In this document: one piece after another, positions 1-12,000 of the stretch
Layout: every line of letters begins with the position of its first letter
Position numbering within the stretch: the stretch's first letter is position 1
Assembly (NCBI GenBank): GCA_020002185.1
Contig: CM034531.1
Span: 45,646,574 to 45,710,573 of the forward strand
DNA: 64,000 nucleotides
From: Paraescarpia echinospica
Taxonomy: Eukaryota; Annelida; Polychaeta; Sabellida; Siboglinidae
Reading direction: 5' to 3'
Translations under genes and position numbers: made by a program
The notes under the pieces: model-generated
The model's database searches: none
Told to the model about the DNA's origin: nothing
What the model saw: the letters and a program-made list of their open reading frames with translations, nothing else

Positions 1-1395
1 ATCTCCATATTTATATTATTATAGGCCTACATAAGCAACGAAACGCTGGTTGAAAGTTGAAATCCTAAATGACTACGTTATGCTAATATATGATGCTTAA
101 CATACTTGAATGTCTTTATTAACAACGTTACTTAATAAATGCCTGTGCCTACTTTCAACGGAAGCTGAATTTATCGGTATATTCAAATGTACATATTTTT
201 TCTTGATAGAAAACGCAATATGTACTTTAATGACGTTCCTATATCGACATGGACACAATTTTACAAAATTTTGCTTTTTTGTATTATCCCTACGTAAACA
301 GCATCTTACGCAAATGGCACGTATTAAAAACAATTTATGTTTTCTTTTAATCAGCAACAACCAACATGTTATGTTAATTTAGTGTCTTTTTTCTGCAAAC
401 AACGCGTGTGGCGACTCTCAAAGGATAAACCGAGCAGCCCATGTTCCTAAGGGAAGCAACACGGCTAGATGTACAAAAATGCCAACATGCTGTGAACGAG
501 ATCCACAATAATATACGATTACATTTTCACGGCATTACAAACCACACATGGACAAAATTGGAATATTTAGACATCCAAGGGACTCGCTGTCTCGCCCTGT
601 GCATGGATACAACTGAAGTACTCATCAAGATAGGTTTTCTTTTGGTATTATCGTTTTTGTGGTTGTGGCTGATCATAATTGTTCACATCCAATGTCGCGA
701 CTCGATGGTCGTCCAGATGCATATCTAGGAGGCATTGAGTCATGCTTCCCCTTGGCAAATTCATTTTCTATATAACTTATTGCGTAACTACATTTCAGCT
801 TGGCAAACTAATGGGTGATTATACTTGGCTCAACTTTCTCTCCCCCTCCCCTCCCCCTCCCCTACCCCTCCCCCTCGCCCAGTTGAATAATTTCATCTGC
901 TGTTGTTGTCCCAGTAATTTCTCGTAGTTCATACTGTCATATTAAGTGTTTTCTTCCTGGTCTACGTCATTGCAATGATTTCACAGCTTTTGTCTTTCAG
1001 CAGGAGTTTTAATATTAACCGTATGAGATCGTGTTAAGAAAAAACAAATTAGACAAAAAACTAAGTTATTCCCTCTTTATTCTGTATGCAACTCTAGTGC
1101 ATTTGTGTTTGTAAGAAGATGACTATCTTGTTGCACACGGCTGCACTTATTATTATAATCGTCTGGCCACATTATTGAATTAAGAAGTGTGAAGGTAGGC
1201 AGATCGAATAACTTATTTCTTTACTCCGGCTGTTCTGCGTAATTTCTAATCGGCTATATTGTGTTTAGTAATGCGTAATTACATTTGTTACATTTAATAC
1301 GATATATGGATGTGACCATACGAGTACTAAAAGATCCTTTGCACTGGCAAACTGTTGTCGAACCCATCTACCTGGCCAGCTAGTTGTAGCGGCGG
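1..1395. other. No gene seen
   Basis: AT-rich. Short open frames only, one with a hydrophobic run at ~630-710 but no splice context or family resemblance. A C-rich tract lies at 838-880. Confidence 0.6.
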
Positions 1396-1688
1396 GGTAA
1401 CGGGCAGAGGTTAGTTCGCTAGAAACGCATTACACTTTACTCCCTGACGAGTACCATGTCGACTTTTCTGGGAAGCATTCAGCCACTCTGCAATTAAGTT
1501 CGCGAAGATTATTCGTACATATTCACCTACGTCTGTAACCAGTTACTCACGTATACAACTGAGTGAACTGGAGCAACTTAGAGCGAACGAACTTGCCCAA
1601 GGTGCGAAACAGCAGCACAGGATTCGAACCCGTATTCTCTCGATTGGGAATCCGATGCTCTACCCACTGCGCCAGTGCGCGCCACATC
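1396..1688 (-). mobile_element. tRNA-derived SINE
   Basis: On the minus strand the head starts GCGCACTGGCGCAGTGGGTA (box A) with a box B-like GGTTCGAATCC, as in a tRNA. The body contains GCTGAATGCTTCCCAGAAA. The same body recurs at 28996-29120, 30968-31275 and 40668-40906. Confidence 0.7.
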
Positions 1689-2332
1689 AGAACTAACTAA
1701 TAATTTCATTTCCAGAAAGAGCTATCGTAGTGGTAACTGGATGGTTCGATTTTTACGCGAACATGTTCTGAAACGTGACGAGAGAAAACGTCGAATTGTA
1801 GTGAGAGCATTAAGCTGCTGCAAATTGTATCAGGTCAAGAGTGGACACTTTGTTGGTCTGTTAGTCGTTGTCATCATATGGGAAGACGAGAGGACGCCGT
1901 ATTTGTATTTTACTTGTAATCGCTATGCGAGATCACGAGAGGTCGTTCATCGTGTTAGTCTCTTAGTCGTGGTAATTGATAATAATTACTCGTAGTCACT
2001 GTAAGTGATCATGAAATGACATCGTGTTGGTCTCTTATTCAAAACTACTTCTAACAACTTGGTGGTAATAAATAGAAGCGTCCCGTTTTACTAGTGAAGT
2101 TACTGTCCATCCCAAATACTTATATAATCCAACAGGTCACGCGTGTGCATACTTTGGAGCAATTCTGATAGAGAGTAAATATTTGTGAAATATTGAAAAG
2201 AAGACTTGAAATACAAAGAGAACACGGTGAATGTTCATCAGTGATAATGCAAGGTGGTCTTGTAGTAGAGTACTAGTATTGTATACCTTTCTGTCAAAAT
2301 ACATTTCGAGAAAATAATTACCAGTCCCTAGG
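1689..2332. other. No gene seen
   Basis: Unique-looking AT-rich DNA between a SINE and an RTE fragment. The 106-codon plus frame here starts inside the SINE head and has no domain. Confidence 0.6.
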
Positions 2333-2572
2333 TATCCGGCTTCAAATGCCTGGGTGCAATTATCACAGATGAGGGGGTCCAATCCTCAAGTGCTATACAT
2401 GATTGCACAGACAACAGCAGCGCTGACAAGACTAAAAGCCATCTGGAATGACAATATCTCACTCAGCTCCAAAATCAGACTGATGCGTTCCATAGTGATA
2501 TCAATATTCCTTTACTCATGCGAGACATGGATCATTACAGCAGACCTGCAAAGATGAATCCAGGCCATTATG
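2333..2572 (+). mobile_element. RTE-like non-LTR retrotransposon ORF2 fragment
   Basis: Translates as GFKCLGAIITDEG, then IAQTTAALTRLKAIWND and IRLMRSIVISIFLYSCETW, the post-reverse-transcriptase region typical of many invertebrate RTE/RTE-X-type ORF2 proteins. It is truncated on both sides. Confidence 0.7.
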
Positions 2573-2759
2573 TGGTAGACTATATAGATGATAAAGTAAC
2601 AAACATAAAACTACTTACATAAGATAATATCTGTGTAAGCTTGTTTATGTAGCTAGTGTCCCACGTATTCGCTAGGGCGCGGTAAAACCTAAATAAATAA
2701 GGCAGTCTAGCGTAAAATAATTGATTGTATTTAAATTAGGTCACTACCAGTAACGTTAG

Positions 2760-3105
2760 CATTTGTTTTGGGTTTTGGAAGGTGGAATGTCTGGAGAAGG
2801 AGGTAGTTAGGTTGGTAGATCTAGTGAATGGGATGGAGATGGGAATCAGCAAGGAGACAGGTGGAATGTAGAGAGACGACAGGGAGAGAGTTGCGAATAC
2901 GGTGAGACTGAAGGAGCCGAGTAGTGGCAAGAGGACTGAGGAAAGGAGACTGAGAGGAGGGAAGGTGATCGGAGGGGAAGAAATTGGAGGATCGACGGCA
3001 GGAAATGTGACAGGCGTGAAGGTGACACGGGAGAAAGTGACCGTAGATAAAGAGGTGGGGGGAAAGAGACGGGAGAGAAGAAAATGCAATGAGAGGAAAG
3101 ATTTA
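2760..3105 (+). repeat. Purine-rich degenerate minisatellite in LINE ORF1
   Basis: Imperfect GTGACAGGAGRGAAGGTGAC-like units. The matching second half is at 3876-4060. Both translate to GxKVTxEKVT-like repeats, so this is likely the variable part of ORF1. Confidence 0.5.
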
Positions 3106-3875
3106 ACAAGATTTAACAAGATTGCCATACAGAGAATTAACTCTAGATGGCAGATGGACAAGGAAGTCCTTTGGTGTATCGGGAGTCCAACCCTTTTATC
3201 TACATATATCTCCTTCTGAGGTATGTGTCGATTTTATTTTTAAACATATTCACATTACTAGCACCCACACAATCAGGAGATAATCTGTTCCATTAATTCA
3301 CAGTCCTTTGTGAAATTGAGAACTTTTTTACGTCTAATCTACACTGCTCCTTTACTAATGTAACTTCATGTCCTCTAGTCTTTATATCTTTCTTAACTGA
3401 AAAAAACTTATTTCTATCAATATTTTCATAACCATTCAATATTTTAAACACTTCTACCTGATTTCCTGGTCTCTAGTGTTGTTAAACCACATTCTTTAAG
3501 GCGTTTTTCATAACTAAGATCCCTCAGTTTTTGTATCATTTTAGTCGCTCTCCTCTGTACTCTTTCTAGCATATCTATGTCCTTCTTGCGGTATGGCCTC
3601 CACGCTTGTATACAATATTTTAAATGAGGCCTAACTATTGTTTTGTACAGCGGTATTATTAGTTCTTTTTATAAGCTATATTTCGCCTAATCAATCCAAG
3701 GATTTGATTTCCTTTTGAAGCTGCAATTCCACACTGCTCTGAAACCTTCATGTCAGCACTGATTGTCAGCCCTAAGTCTTTTTCTTTTACAGTAGTACTT
3801 AGTACAGTTCCCCCATTGTATATTCTATATATTCGTTCCCATGTCCTGTGTGAAGGCATTTACATTTCCCACAAT
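3106..3875 (-). mobile_element. 5'-truncated antisense copy of the same CR1-like LINE
   Basis: On the minus strand it reproduces the ORF2 C-terminus seen at ~6400-7165 plus (KEKDLGLTISADMKVSEQ, SKGNQILGLIRRNI) and the same 3' end. It finishes in repeated AACAAGATTT units at 3100-3123. It sits exactly between the two halves of the ORF1 low-complexity region, so it looks like a nested insertion. Confidence 0.75.
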
Positions 3876-6800
3876 TGAACAAGATGACGGGAAGAAAGGA
3901 AGTGAGAGTAAATGTGACAGAAGAGAAGTTGGGAGGGACAATGACAGGAGGAAAGGTGACAAGAGAAACAGCGTCAGGAAAGAATGGAACGGAAGAGATT
4001 GTGACAGGAGAGCAGAAGACAGGGGAACAAGACTGGAGAAGGAGCTACTCTGAGGCAGTGATTGAGGGGTCATTGAGAAAAGAGAGGATGTTCATGGGCG
4101 ATGCTATGCGAAGGGGAGGACGTCGTTGTTTATTTGCCGGGGGCTAGGATAGAACATATGACTGAAAGGATAGAGAAGGTATTGGGACATGGCAAGGGAG
4201 GGTCTATACTAGTACACGTAGGGAGGGAACAACTGGGATAGTGCAGAAGTACAGACAGTTAGTCAGGAAGTTAAAGAAGACAAGAGACGAACATATTATT
4301 TTCTCAGGAAATTTGCCAGTAATGGGAGGAAGGGGCGCAACATATAGAAATTACAAGAGGATGGCGATCAACGCACTAGTTGAGCAAGCATTATGGTAGA
4401 AGATAATGACCCTCACGTAATACGTATAACCGAATCATAGGCCACCACTGATATATCAGATGCCGAATTGGGATAACCAAAATGTAATGTTTAGGAAAGA
4501 TAGAATAGGAAGAAGGGGAGTTGGAGTTATTTTATATGTTAAATAATCTATCCAGACTTGTGAAATAAAATTAGAAAGAGAAACAGATTGCGAAGAAGCT
4601 GTTTCGTGTAATAAAGTTACAGGAAACTCAACGGTAACGGTGGAGTCAGTTTATAGAAGTCCAAACATAAGCACAGAAGAGAATGAGAAAGAACAAAATG
4701 TTATAAGGAAGTTAGCAAACGGGACTGTATTATTATGGGAAATTTTAGCCATGGTCATATACAATGGAAATCTTTACAGAGTACAGGGAGTGAGGACCAC
4801 AAGTTTTTAGTTTTAGTACAAGACAGTTTCCTTTCTCAACATGTGCTAGAGCCAACCAGGGGTGAGAGTGTGTTAGACAAAGTTTTGTCCTCACAGAATG
4901 AATTAGTTGACAATGTCAAATTATTTGAGCCACTGGGAAGTAGTGATTACAACCAGATACATTTTACCATCAAATTAAAATAAGAAAAAAATAAGAAAAA
5001 GCAGTTTAGGAGAAATTTCCACAAAGGAAGATAAAAGGAAATAAGGAAATATTTAGCAAAGATAGACTGGAACAACACATTGAAGAATAAGAGAGCAACA
5101 TAATGCTGGAATATCGTAAAGAGTGAAATTTAATGCATCGTCGATAAATGTGTTCCCTTGAAAAAACAAGGGAAACGGTCCAGAAAGAAATACTTATCGA
5201 AAGAAGCCATTAGAAAAATTAAGTACAAACAAATGATGTGGAAATCTTATAGACGTACTGGAAATGACGAAGACTAAAACATTTAAAAATAAGCACTAAA
5301 CCAAGCAACAACTGAAATTCAAAATTCGAACAGAAGCTACGAACAAAAATTAGCTTATAATATAAAGCAAGACTGCAAGAGTTTTTATGCATATGTTCGT
5401 AGCAAACAGAAAGTTCAGGATAAGGTCGGTCCTCTAGAAGATAGAGGTAGAAATATAATATCGGAGGAATTCTTAATGGAAGAAGATCTGAATGAGTATT
5501 TTAGTTCGATGTTTACCAGGGAAGATTTTAGTTCACTGCCAGTACCAGAGACTAAGTTTAAAGGGGCGAAATCAGGCTATTTAGGACAACTAAATGTAAC
5601 CCCGGAAAAGTTAGCTAAGAAAATAAGGGCTATGAAGGATAATAAATCACCTGGAGTGGATGGGATTCCGCTCAAGCTTCTATTGGAAATTGTAGAACAA
5701 ATTAGCATACCACTTGCAAACGTTTTTTATCATTAGAAGAGGGAGTGGTTCCTTTTGACTGGAAAAAAGCAAACATTATACCGTTATTTAAAAAAGGTTC
5801 CACAAAACAGTCAGAGAACTACTGACCAGTGAGTTTAACATCAGTGATTTGCAAATTATTAGAAAGACTAATTAAAGATCACATGGTGGATTTTCTTGTT
5901 AAACATAACTTGTCCAACCCATCTCAACATGGGTTTCTAAAAAAGAGGTTGTGCTTAACAAATATGTTATATTTTTTTGGAAGACATCACTAAATGGGTA
6001 GATGAGGGATCACCAGTAGATATAATTTACTTAGATTTTCAGAAAGCTTTCGTCAAAGTGCCACATCAAAGATTACTGCTTAAACTAAAAGCCCAAGGCA
6101 AAGGAAATGGTATAATCAACTGAATAAAAAAATGTTTCATTGACAGAAGACAACGGGTAGTAGTTGATGGGGAGGCTTCAAACTGGAAATCAGTTTTGAG
6201 TGGGGTTCCACAGGGATCAGTACTGGGACATATATTATTCTTAATATATATCAACAATTTGGACGATGATATGTCAAGCAGGGTGTTGAAATTTGCGGAT
6301 GATACAACATTTTTTAGAAGGATAAAACTTTATGGAGGTAGAAGCATTTACAAGATGATCTTGACAGGTTGATAACATGGTCTAAAAAATGGCAAATGTT
6401 GTTCAATTTTTGGAAATGTAAATGCCTCCACACAGGACATGGGAACGAAGATGTACAACATACAATGGAGGATTCTGTACTAAGTTCTATTGTAAAAGAA
6501 AAGGACTTAGGGTTAACAATTAGTGCTGATATGAAGGTTTCAGAGCAGTGCGGAATTGCAGCTTCAAAGGGAAATCAAATCCTTGGATTAATTAGGCGAA
6601 ATATAACGTATAAGGAAAAAGAGCTAATAATACTGCTGTACAAAACAATAGTTAGGCCTCATTTACAATATTGTATTCAAGCATGGAGGCCATATTGCAG
6701 GAAGGACATCGATATGCTAGAAAGAGTACAGAGGAGACCAGCTAAATTGATTCCAAAACCTTATGGATCTTTGATACGAAATACGCCCAAAAGAATGTGG

Positions 6801-7199
6801 TTTAACAACACTAGAGACCAGGAGATTGAGAAGAGATCAGATAGAAGTGTTTAAAATATTGAATGATTATGAAAATATTGATAGAAATATTTTTTTCAGT
6901 TAAGAAAGATGGAAGGACCATAGGACATGAAGTTACATTAGTAAAGGAGCAGTGTAGATTAGATATAAGAAAGTTTTCATTCTCACAAAAGATTGTAAAT
7001 GAATGCAACAGATTATCTCCAGATTGTGTTGATGCTAATAGCGTGAATATGTTTAAAATAAAATAGACACATACCTTAAAAGGGCGGGATACACGTAGAT
7101 AAAAAAGTATTGGATTCTCGATAAGCCAAAAGGCTTCCTTGTCCACCTGCCATCCAGAGTTAATTTTGTGGATGGAAATCTGGTTAAATCTTGTCTTAT

Positions 7200-8149
7200 T
7201 AAATTAGGCAATGCCGACTTTTATTGCATTTATCTCCACATATTGCAATTAATGTTACAGTTGTTCTTCCCAAATCATTTACCTTTTTGTAAAACAATAA
7301 CCCTAATATTTCATGTATAGGCCACTATCCATATCATGGATATGAAGGGTCAAAGGACATGACTTGATTTAAGCGAAGTGACCTTTATCCGACAGAGACT
7401 TCCCGTCAGGTAACAAAAGACCAATCGCCAGTATTGGCCGCTGTCCGTTCAAGTTGCATGCTTTGCCCCTATTCATTTAGCAAGTGCTAGCCGAGTAATC
7501 AATGCCATTTCTTTGGCACCAAAGCGTTCTATTGGAAAACTTTATTGATACTATATTATTCAGTATAATATTATTTCTGTGATGGTGAGCAATGAATTAA
7601 TGGGTCTGTTTGTCCGGGATGTTTGTGAGGAAGAGTCGTTAATGTCTGCAGGTCTTAATACATGAGGTAATGTGTGTATGATGTTCTTTGTAGCGCGAAA
7701 CAGAATATTCAATTCTCGTTTCCTGGTCTAAGAAACAGCCGTTTTAACGCAGGGTTAAATAAAACGAGACTTGTGCACGTCAGTCAAACACAGTAAGTGA
7801 CCACGTATTCAGCAAACTATTATTATCTACTATTATTACTGTCATCAGTGACAATCATCGCGTTGGCAACAAAGGACTCTCAAATCGCAATATACCGAAT
7901 TTTAATGCGCACTGCTATCGTTTCGATGATAGGGCAAATTTCGATTAATAAAGATTAATAGCTAGTTACACACAGAGGTGAACATGAACCAATGGTCTTT
8001 GCGCAGTAATTTCAATGTCACTTAAAGCTTACCATATAAGTCGAGACAGCTTCAAAAAGGACAATAATAATAAATTCGTGCTCTGCTTCACAAACAAAAT
8101 ATAAAAAATAGCAATAAATGAAAACTAATCAAACGGGCAAACTGTGACA
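7200..8149. other. No gene seen
   Basis: AT-rich spacer between two LINE remnants. Nothing recognisable. Confidence 0.6.
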
Positions 8150-8680
8150 TCAGGGATACATCAGGGATCACATCTGGAATGAAAGTTTTCTATATAAATG
8201 ACCTTCCAGAATTAATCAAGTATCATATTTGCTGATTATATTAAAACATTTAGTGTATAACAAATAAAAACGAACATATGTATTGCAACTGGACCGACAA
8301 CATCATCTAGATTAATGTAAGCACATTATGGAAATTAGAAGAAAAAAATATTTGTGTAAATGAATATTTCATGACATACAGTATCGTTAAACACCCAATA
8401 GTCACTACAGCCACACATATAGATGAAGAATTAGATGTAGATTATGACATAGCAATATGGTATCCATATAAGAAGAAACACAAAATAGCAATATAAAACA
8501 TTCAGAAAAAAACACACACAAAAGAACTATATCTGGTAAGCTTTATGAGCACAGCAAATGCATTCCTTCGTACAGTGGTTGATCCGTGGAATAGTCTGCC
8601 TGAATCAGTAATACATATTATACCCATAAATACAATTAAAACATGTATTGGTAAATCCTGGAATCGTCCTAAGGTAATAG
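8150..8680 (+). mobile_element. Decayed CR1/Rex-like LINE 3' fragment
   Basis: Remnants of FYINDLPELI followed by a degraded ADDT region. It ends with AFLRTVVDPWNSLPESVIH, the hallmark C-terminus of CR1/L2-group ORF2 proteins. Heavily mutated. Confidence 0.55.
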
Positions 8681-8699
8681 GTATGTCAGGGTCCTGTGC

Positions 8700-9390
8700 A
8701 TGGTGTCTTCCACGACTGTGTTCCGCGCGTTGTGTGTCGGGCGATTATACGTGTCCCATTGTCGAATGATGCCGCAATGCGGAACCTGGGTAATCAAGGT
8801 TATTCCTATTAGTCAGGTTTGTTATACATTTTTGTAAAAAAATGGAGATTTGCAAACTTATACATTTTGGAAACGTTATGATATATTGAATCTGAAAACC
8901 AATGGTTACATTTTTAAAGGTATATATGGCGTCCATCTTTGATTTTTAAAATGGTGGACATGATTTACACATCCTCGCAGGCCAGAGGGCGCTGCTGTTG
9001 CTAGTGTATAGTCACCATCCCTGGCCGGCGAGGATGGATTTATATAAGTAAGCAAGCTACTAACATGGTGCGTGTGCGTGCGAGGGACGAGCGGCCCAAA
9101 CACTTTCTGGCCAATATTTCGTTCAACCTCCAACAAATTGCAATATTCAGTTTGGTGGCATTTTTATGAATATACGTAGATATTGTAGCGCATCACGCAT
9201 GTTTGCAGAGCAACTCGTTCTAGGCTGTAAAGCAATCATTCGAAATATAGTCTATAAATTCATGACACGTTTAAACAAATAAGAAAACTTGCAGTCCTAT
9301 ATACCGACATCAGGTAGTTATCTAGGATTGGGACACAATACGGGCACTGGTGGTACGGAATATATTATATATATACATATTTAGTCAACA

Positions 9391-9393
<3 letters not shown>
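8700..9393. other. No gene seen
   Basis: Short frames on both strands without motifs. A mildly GC-rich patch lies at 8970-9090. Confidence 0.5.

Positions 9394-9422
<29 letters not shown>
9394..9422. repeat. (TA)n microsatellite
   Basis: Alternating TA directly before the MITE at 9430. Confidence 0.9.
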
Positions 9423-9429
<7 letters not shown>

Positions 9430-9617
9430 CAGTGGAACCTCACTATTAAGGTCACCCTCTGGACTGGGCAGAAGTGGTCTGTATAGCGAGGTGACCTTAA
9501 TAGCGGGACTAATTTTCTATACTTTATTGTTATAGAAATTACTTGAGACTGGCCTAGGGTGATCTTAGTTGCGAGGTGGCTGTATAACCGAGGTGACTGT
9601 AAAGCGAGGTTCGACTG
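9430..9617 (+). mobile_element. TA-target MITE, copy 1
   Basis: Ends CAGTGGAACCTC and GAGGTTCGACTG are inverted repeats of each other apart from one base. The internal sequence (GGTCACC, AGCGGGACTAATTTTCTATA, GGCCTAGGGTGAT) matches copies at 50531 and 58300. The left flank ends in TA. Tc1/mariner/pogo-type target choice. Confidence 0.7.
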
Positions 9618-9628
9618 CACAGTTCGCA

Positions 9629-9675
9629 CACATACACACACACACGCACACATACACACACACACGCATACACAC

Positions 9676-9719
<44 letters not shown>

Positions 9720-9725
9720 ACCCAC
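9629..9725. repeat. (CA)n microsatellite, interrupted
   Basis: CACACA with CGCA and TACA interruptions, directly after the MITE at 9430-9617. Confidence 0.92.
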
Positions 9726-9790
9726 ACACATACATATATAATTTAATTCACATATATGACGATGACATGCATTCACCCCGTGTGTTGCAG

Positions 9791-9979
9791 TGGCCCATGG
9801 AACCAGCAAGCCTAAATACGACGAAGCTTTCCCTCAGTACAACGGCGACTCAACACTTCAACTCAGGGGTGATGAGCAGAGTTTGCCGCCGGTGGTGCCG
9901 CTGTTAACAGCCCAGAAGCGATATTTCTGCCGGAAGTTCTTCGTGTACAATCCCGTTAGGGGACGCTGCCAACCAACGG
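9791..9979 (+). CDS. Candidate internal exon of unknown gene
   Basis: Open in frame from a GTGTTGCAG acceptor to an ACG|gtgatg donor, coding for about 63 residues that end in RYFCRKFFVYNPVRGRCQPT. GC content and codon choice look coding against an AT-rich, repeat-filled background. No partner exons were recognised. The C...FFVYNP...C pattern is loosely reminiscent of small disulfide modules, but no family is assigned. Confidence 0.3.
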
Positions 9980-9989
9980 TGATGGTGCG

Positions 9990-10616
9990 TCGTGTTCTCA
10001 TTCGTCCTAATAGTTTGTGTAATGATTTCAGCAAATCTGTAAAATAAACATTTTTACAAACGAGCTAGCACATTGTAGTCGATGCTAGATTAATTCGATG
10101 TTCTCGCTGATCTCGCTTCGTCCATTCAAATTTCGCGAAGACGCGCCTTTAAAATGTTTCCCTTCAAACTTAGGTCAAACAAATCACTGTTTTGGAAAAC
10201 ATATAAACGAGTGACATTTTTATTAAATATGTCATCGTTTGAATCCGTTACTGGAGCAAAGCTTAAGTCCCTGTTTTCTTGTATGATCCGATTGGGAAGA
10301 CACAATATATTTACGTGTTAAAGAGAATGGAATACAACCAGTGTTGCTTATTACATTGTTTGTACTTGCAGGCGTTCAGGAACGGCAAAGTCAGAAGTAA
10401 CAGGTTTAGCGGAGCAGCTAGATAAAAGTATACGGCGTCAAATAGATGACGTAACGCAGATGACGTCACCCAGATTATGCAACACAGATGACGCACGTCA
10501 GGCAAAATCCAAACACGAACCGACAAGTGTCACATCGAAGTGTTACGTCGATTTTTAAAGGTCAACACTTGGCGAGTGTTGTTCATGAGTGTTGTGTGAA
10601 TATTATATCAATATAT
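9990..10616. other. No gene seen
   Basis: Follows the candidate exon 9791-9979. It contains several TGACGTCA-like CRE-type motifs (GATGACGTCACCC near 10460) but no exon that would join the candidate. Confidence 0.45.
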
Positions 10617-10741
<125 letters not shown>

Positions 10742-10759
10742 TACAATAATAGTAATAAT

Positions 10760-12000
10760 GACAAACTTCTATTGCGCCTAAATCCCAGGAGTCTGAGCTC
10801 AGAAATCGTTCACAGGGACCTGCAAGAGTCGTCATTAGAGCAAGGAACCGCCAAAGGTTAGGGTGGGAACGCAATTTCAAATAAAAAAGTTAATTTTTTT
10901 TACGAAAGGTATTTATGGTCTCAGATGATTTTAAAGCGATAGGGAGTTGATCCCAGATTTTGGGTGCAGCTGCAGAAAAAGCATGTTTGCCGAAATTAAG
11001 CTTGATTTTCGGAACAAAAAGTCGTTGTGAGACAGATGATCTGAGATTCCTGGGGATATGGGAAAAACGAAGGAGACTAAACACATACGATGGGTGCTGC
11101 GTAGAAAGGATACACTATGTGATAGTGGCTAATTTGAATTGTATTCGATATGTAACTGGAAGCCAATGCAACTGTCTAGGTAGGGGCAGAGATGGTGAGA
11201 AACGAGAACAGGGTCAATGACAGAACCTTGTGGGACACCAAATGGAAGATGTTCTGAACAAGACAGTGAGCCAGATATGTTAATTCTTTGGTATTGCTCT
11301 GAAAAATATGAACTAAACCACTGAAGAGCCGTGCCAGATATATCAACATGTATATGAAGGCGATGTAAAAGAATGTTGTGATCTATTGTATCAAAAGCAG
11401 CTGATAGATCTAGTAAGGTGAGAGCAGTCAATTTGCTAGTATCCATATTGCATACAATGTCATTGTGTATTTTAAGAAGAGCCTCAGTTGAATGAAATCA
11501 CTTATATGCAGATTGTAGATAATTTGATAAATGCTGTGAATAAATGTCTTCATGGAGTCGACATGCAACAACCCTCTCCAATACTTTCGACATAAAACTA
11601 AGATTTGAGATAGGCGGTCATTTTAAAGGTATTTTTTGCACAGACTTTGTTTTAATAAGAGGATTGGCAAGAGCTTGCTTGAATTCGTGTAGAACAACAC
11701 CATCCTGCATTGACATATTTATTTTTATTTGTAATAGGATAAACAAGTTGATCAATGCAACTCTTCAGTAGAAATGTTGGAAAAGGGTCAAGACCACACG
11801 ATTTGTTAGGACATTTTTGAATGATAGTACGAACTTCACTTGTAGTAGCAGGTGTAAAACATTGCAGTGTATTATCAACAATCGGCTGTTCAGTAAACTT
11901 GTAATCTACGTCATTAATAACAAAACGTGATCGAATGTAAGCAATCTTATCCGTGAAATATTTTGAAAACATGCTGCATAATATATCCAATGAAATCCAA
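10760..12000 (-). mobile_element. L2-like LINE, 5'-truncated with internal deletion
   Basis: The minus strand encodes CPNKSCGLDPFPTFLLKSC, then TALTLLDLSAAFDTIDHNI and LPFGVPQGSV, then jumps to the C-terminal SLLRFSHIPRNLRSS and AFSAAAPKIWDQLPIALK. The rest of the RT after PQGSV is missing compared with the plus-strand copy at 36.9-38.1 kb. The 3' UTR (GACTCCTGGGATTTAGGCGC-like) matches copies at 38040-38090 and 57670-57720. Confidence 0.75.

Larger units (their letters stand above)
2750..7200 (+). mobile_element. CR1-like LINE, near full length, decayed and interrupted
   Basis: ORF1 remains at ~2780-3105 and 3876-4400: a purine-rich low-complexity part rich in GxKVT units, then an SGNH/esterase-like stretch (FMGDAMRRG, YRQLVRKLKKTRDEHIIFSG, PVMGGRGATYRN). 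ORF2 has an APE-type endonuclease at ~4440-4980 (RKDRIGRRGVGVILYVK, GSSDYNQIHF) and a reverse transcriptase at ~5400-6300 (DNKSPGVDGIPLKLL, SLTSVICKLLERLIKDH, VDGEASNWKSVLSGVPQGSV, FADDT), then the C-terminal region to ~7060. Many stops and frameshifts make it inactive. The 3' end near 7165-7200 carries TTAAATCTTG-type tail repeats. An antisense copy interrupts it at 3106-3875. Confidence 0.8.

Noticed and set aside
1620..1690. tRNA gene-like sequence on the minus strand
   Set aside because: Box A and box B are present, but the cloverleaf is imperfect and it is fused to a repeated body found elsewhere, so it is a SINE head.
2736..3161. 141-codon minus frame rich in Ser, Leu and Pro
   Set aside because: The complement of the purine-rich LINE ORF1 repeat; low complexity only.
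2750..4060. Twin-priming inversion as explanation of the antisense LINE piece
   Set aside because: Twin priming inverts the 5' part of one insertion. Here the antisense piece duplicates the 3' end already present at 6400-7165, so a nested second insertion fits better.
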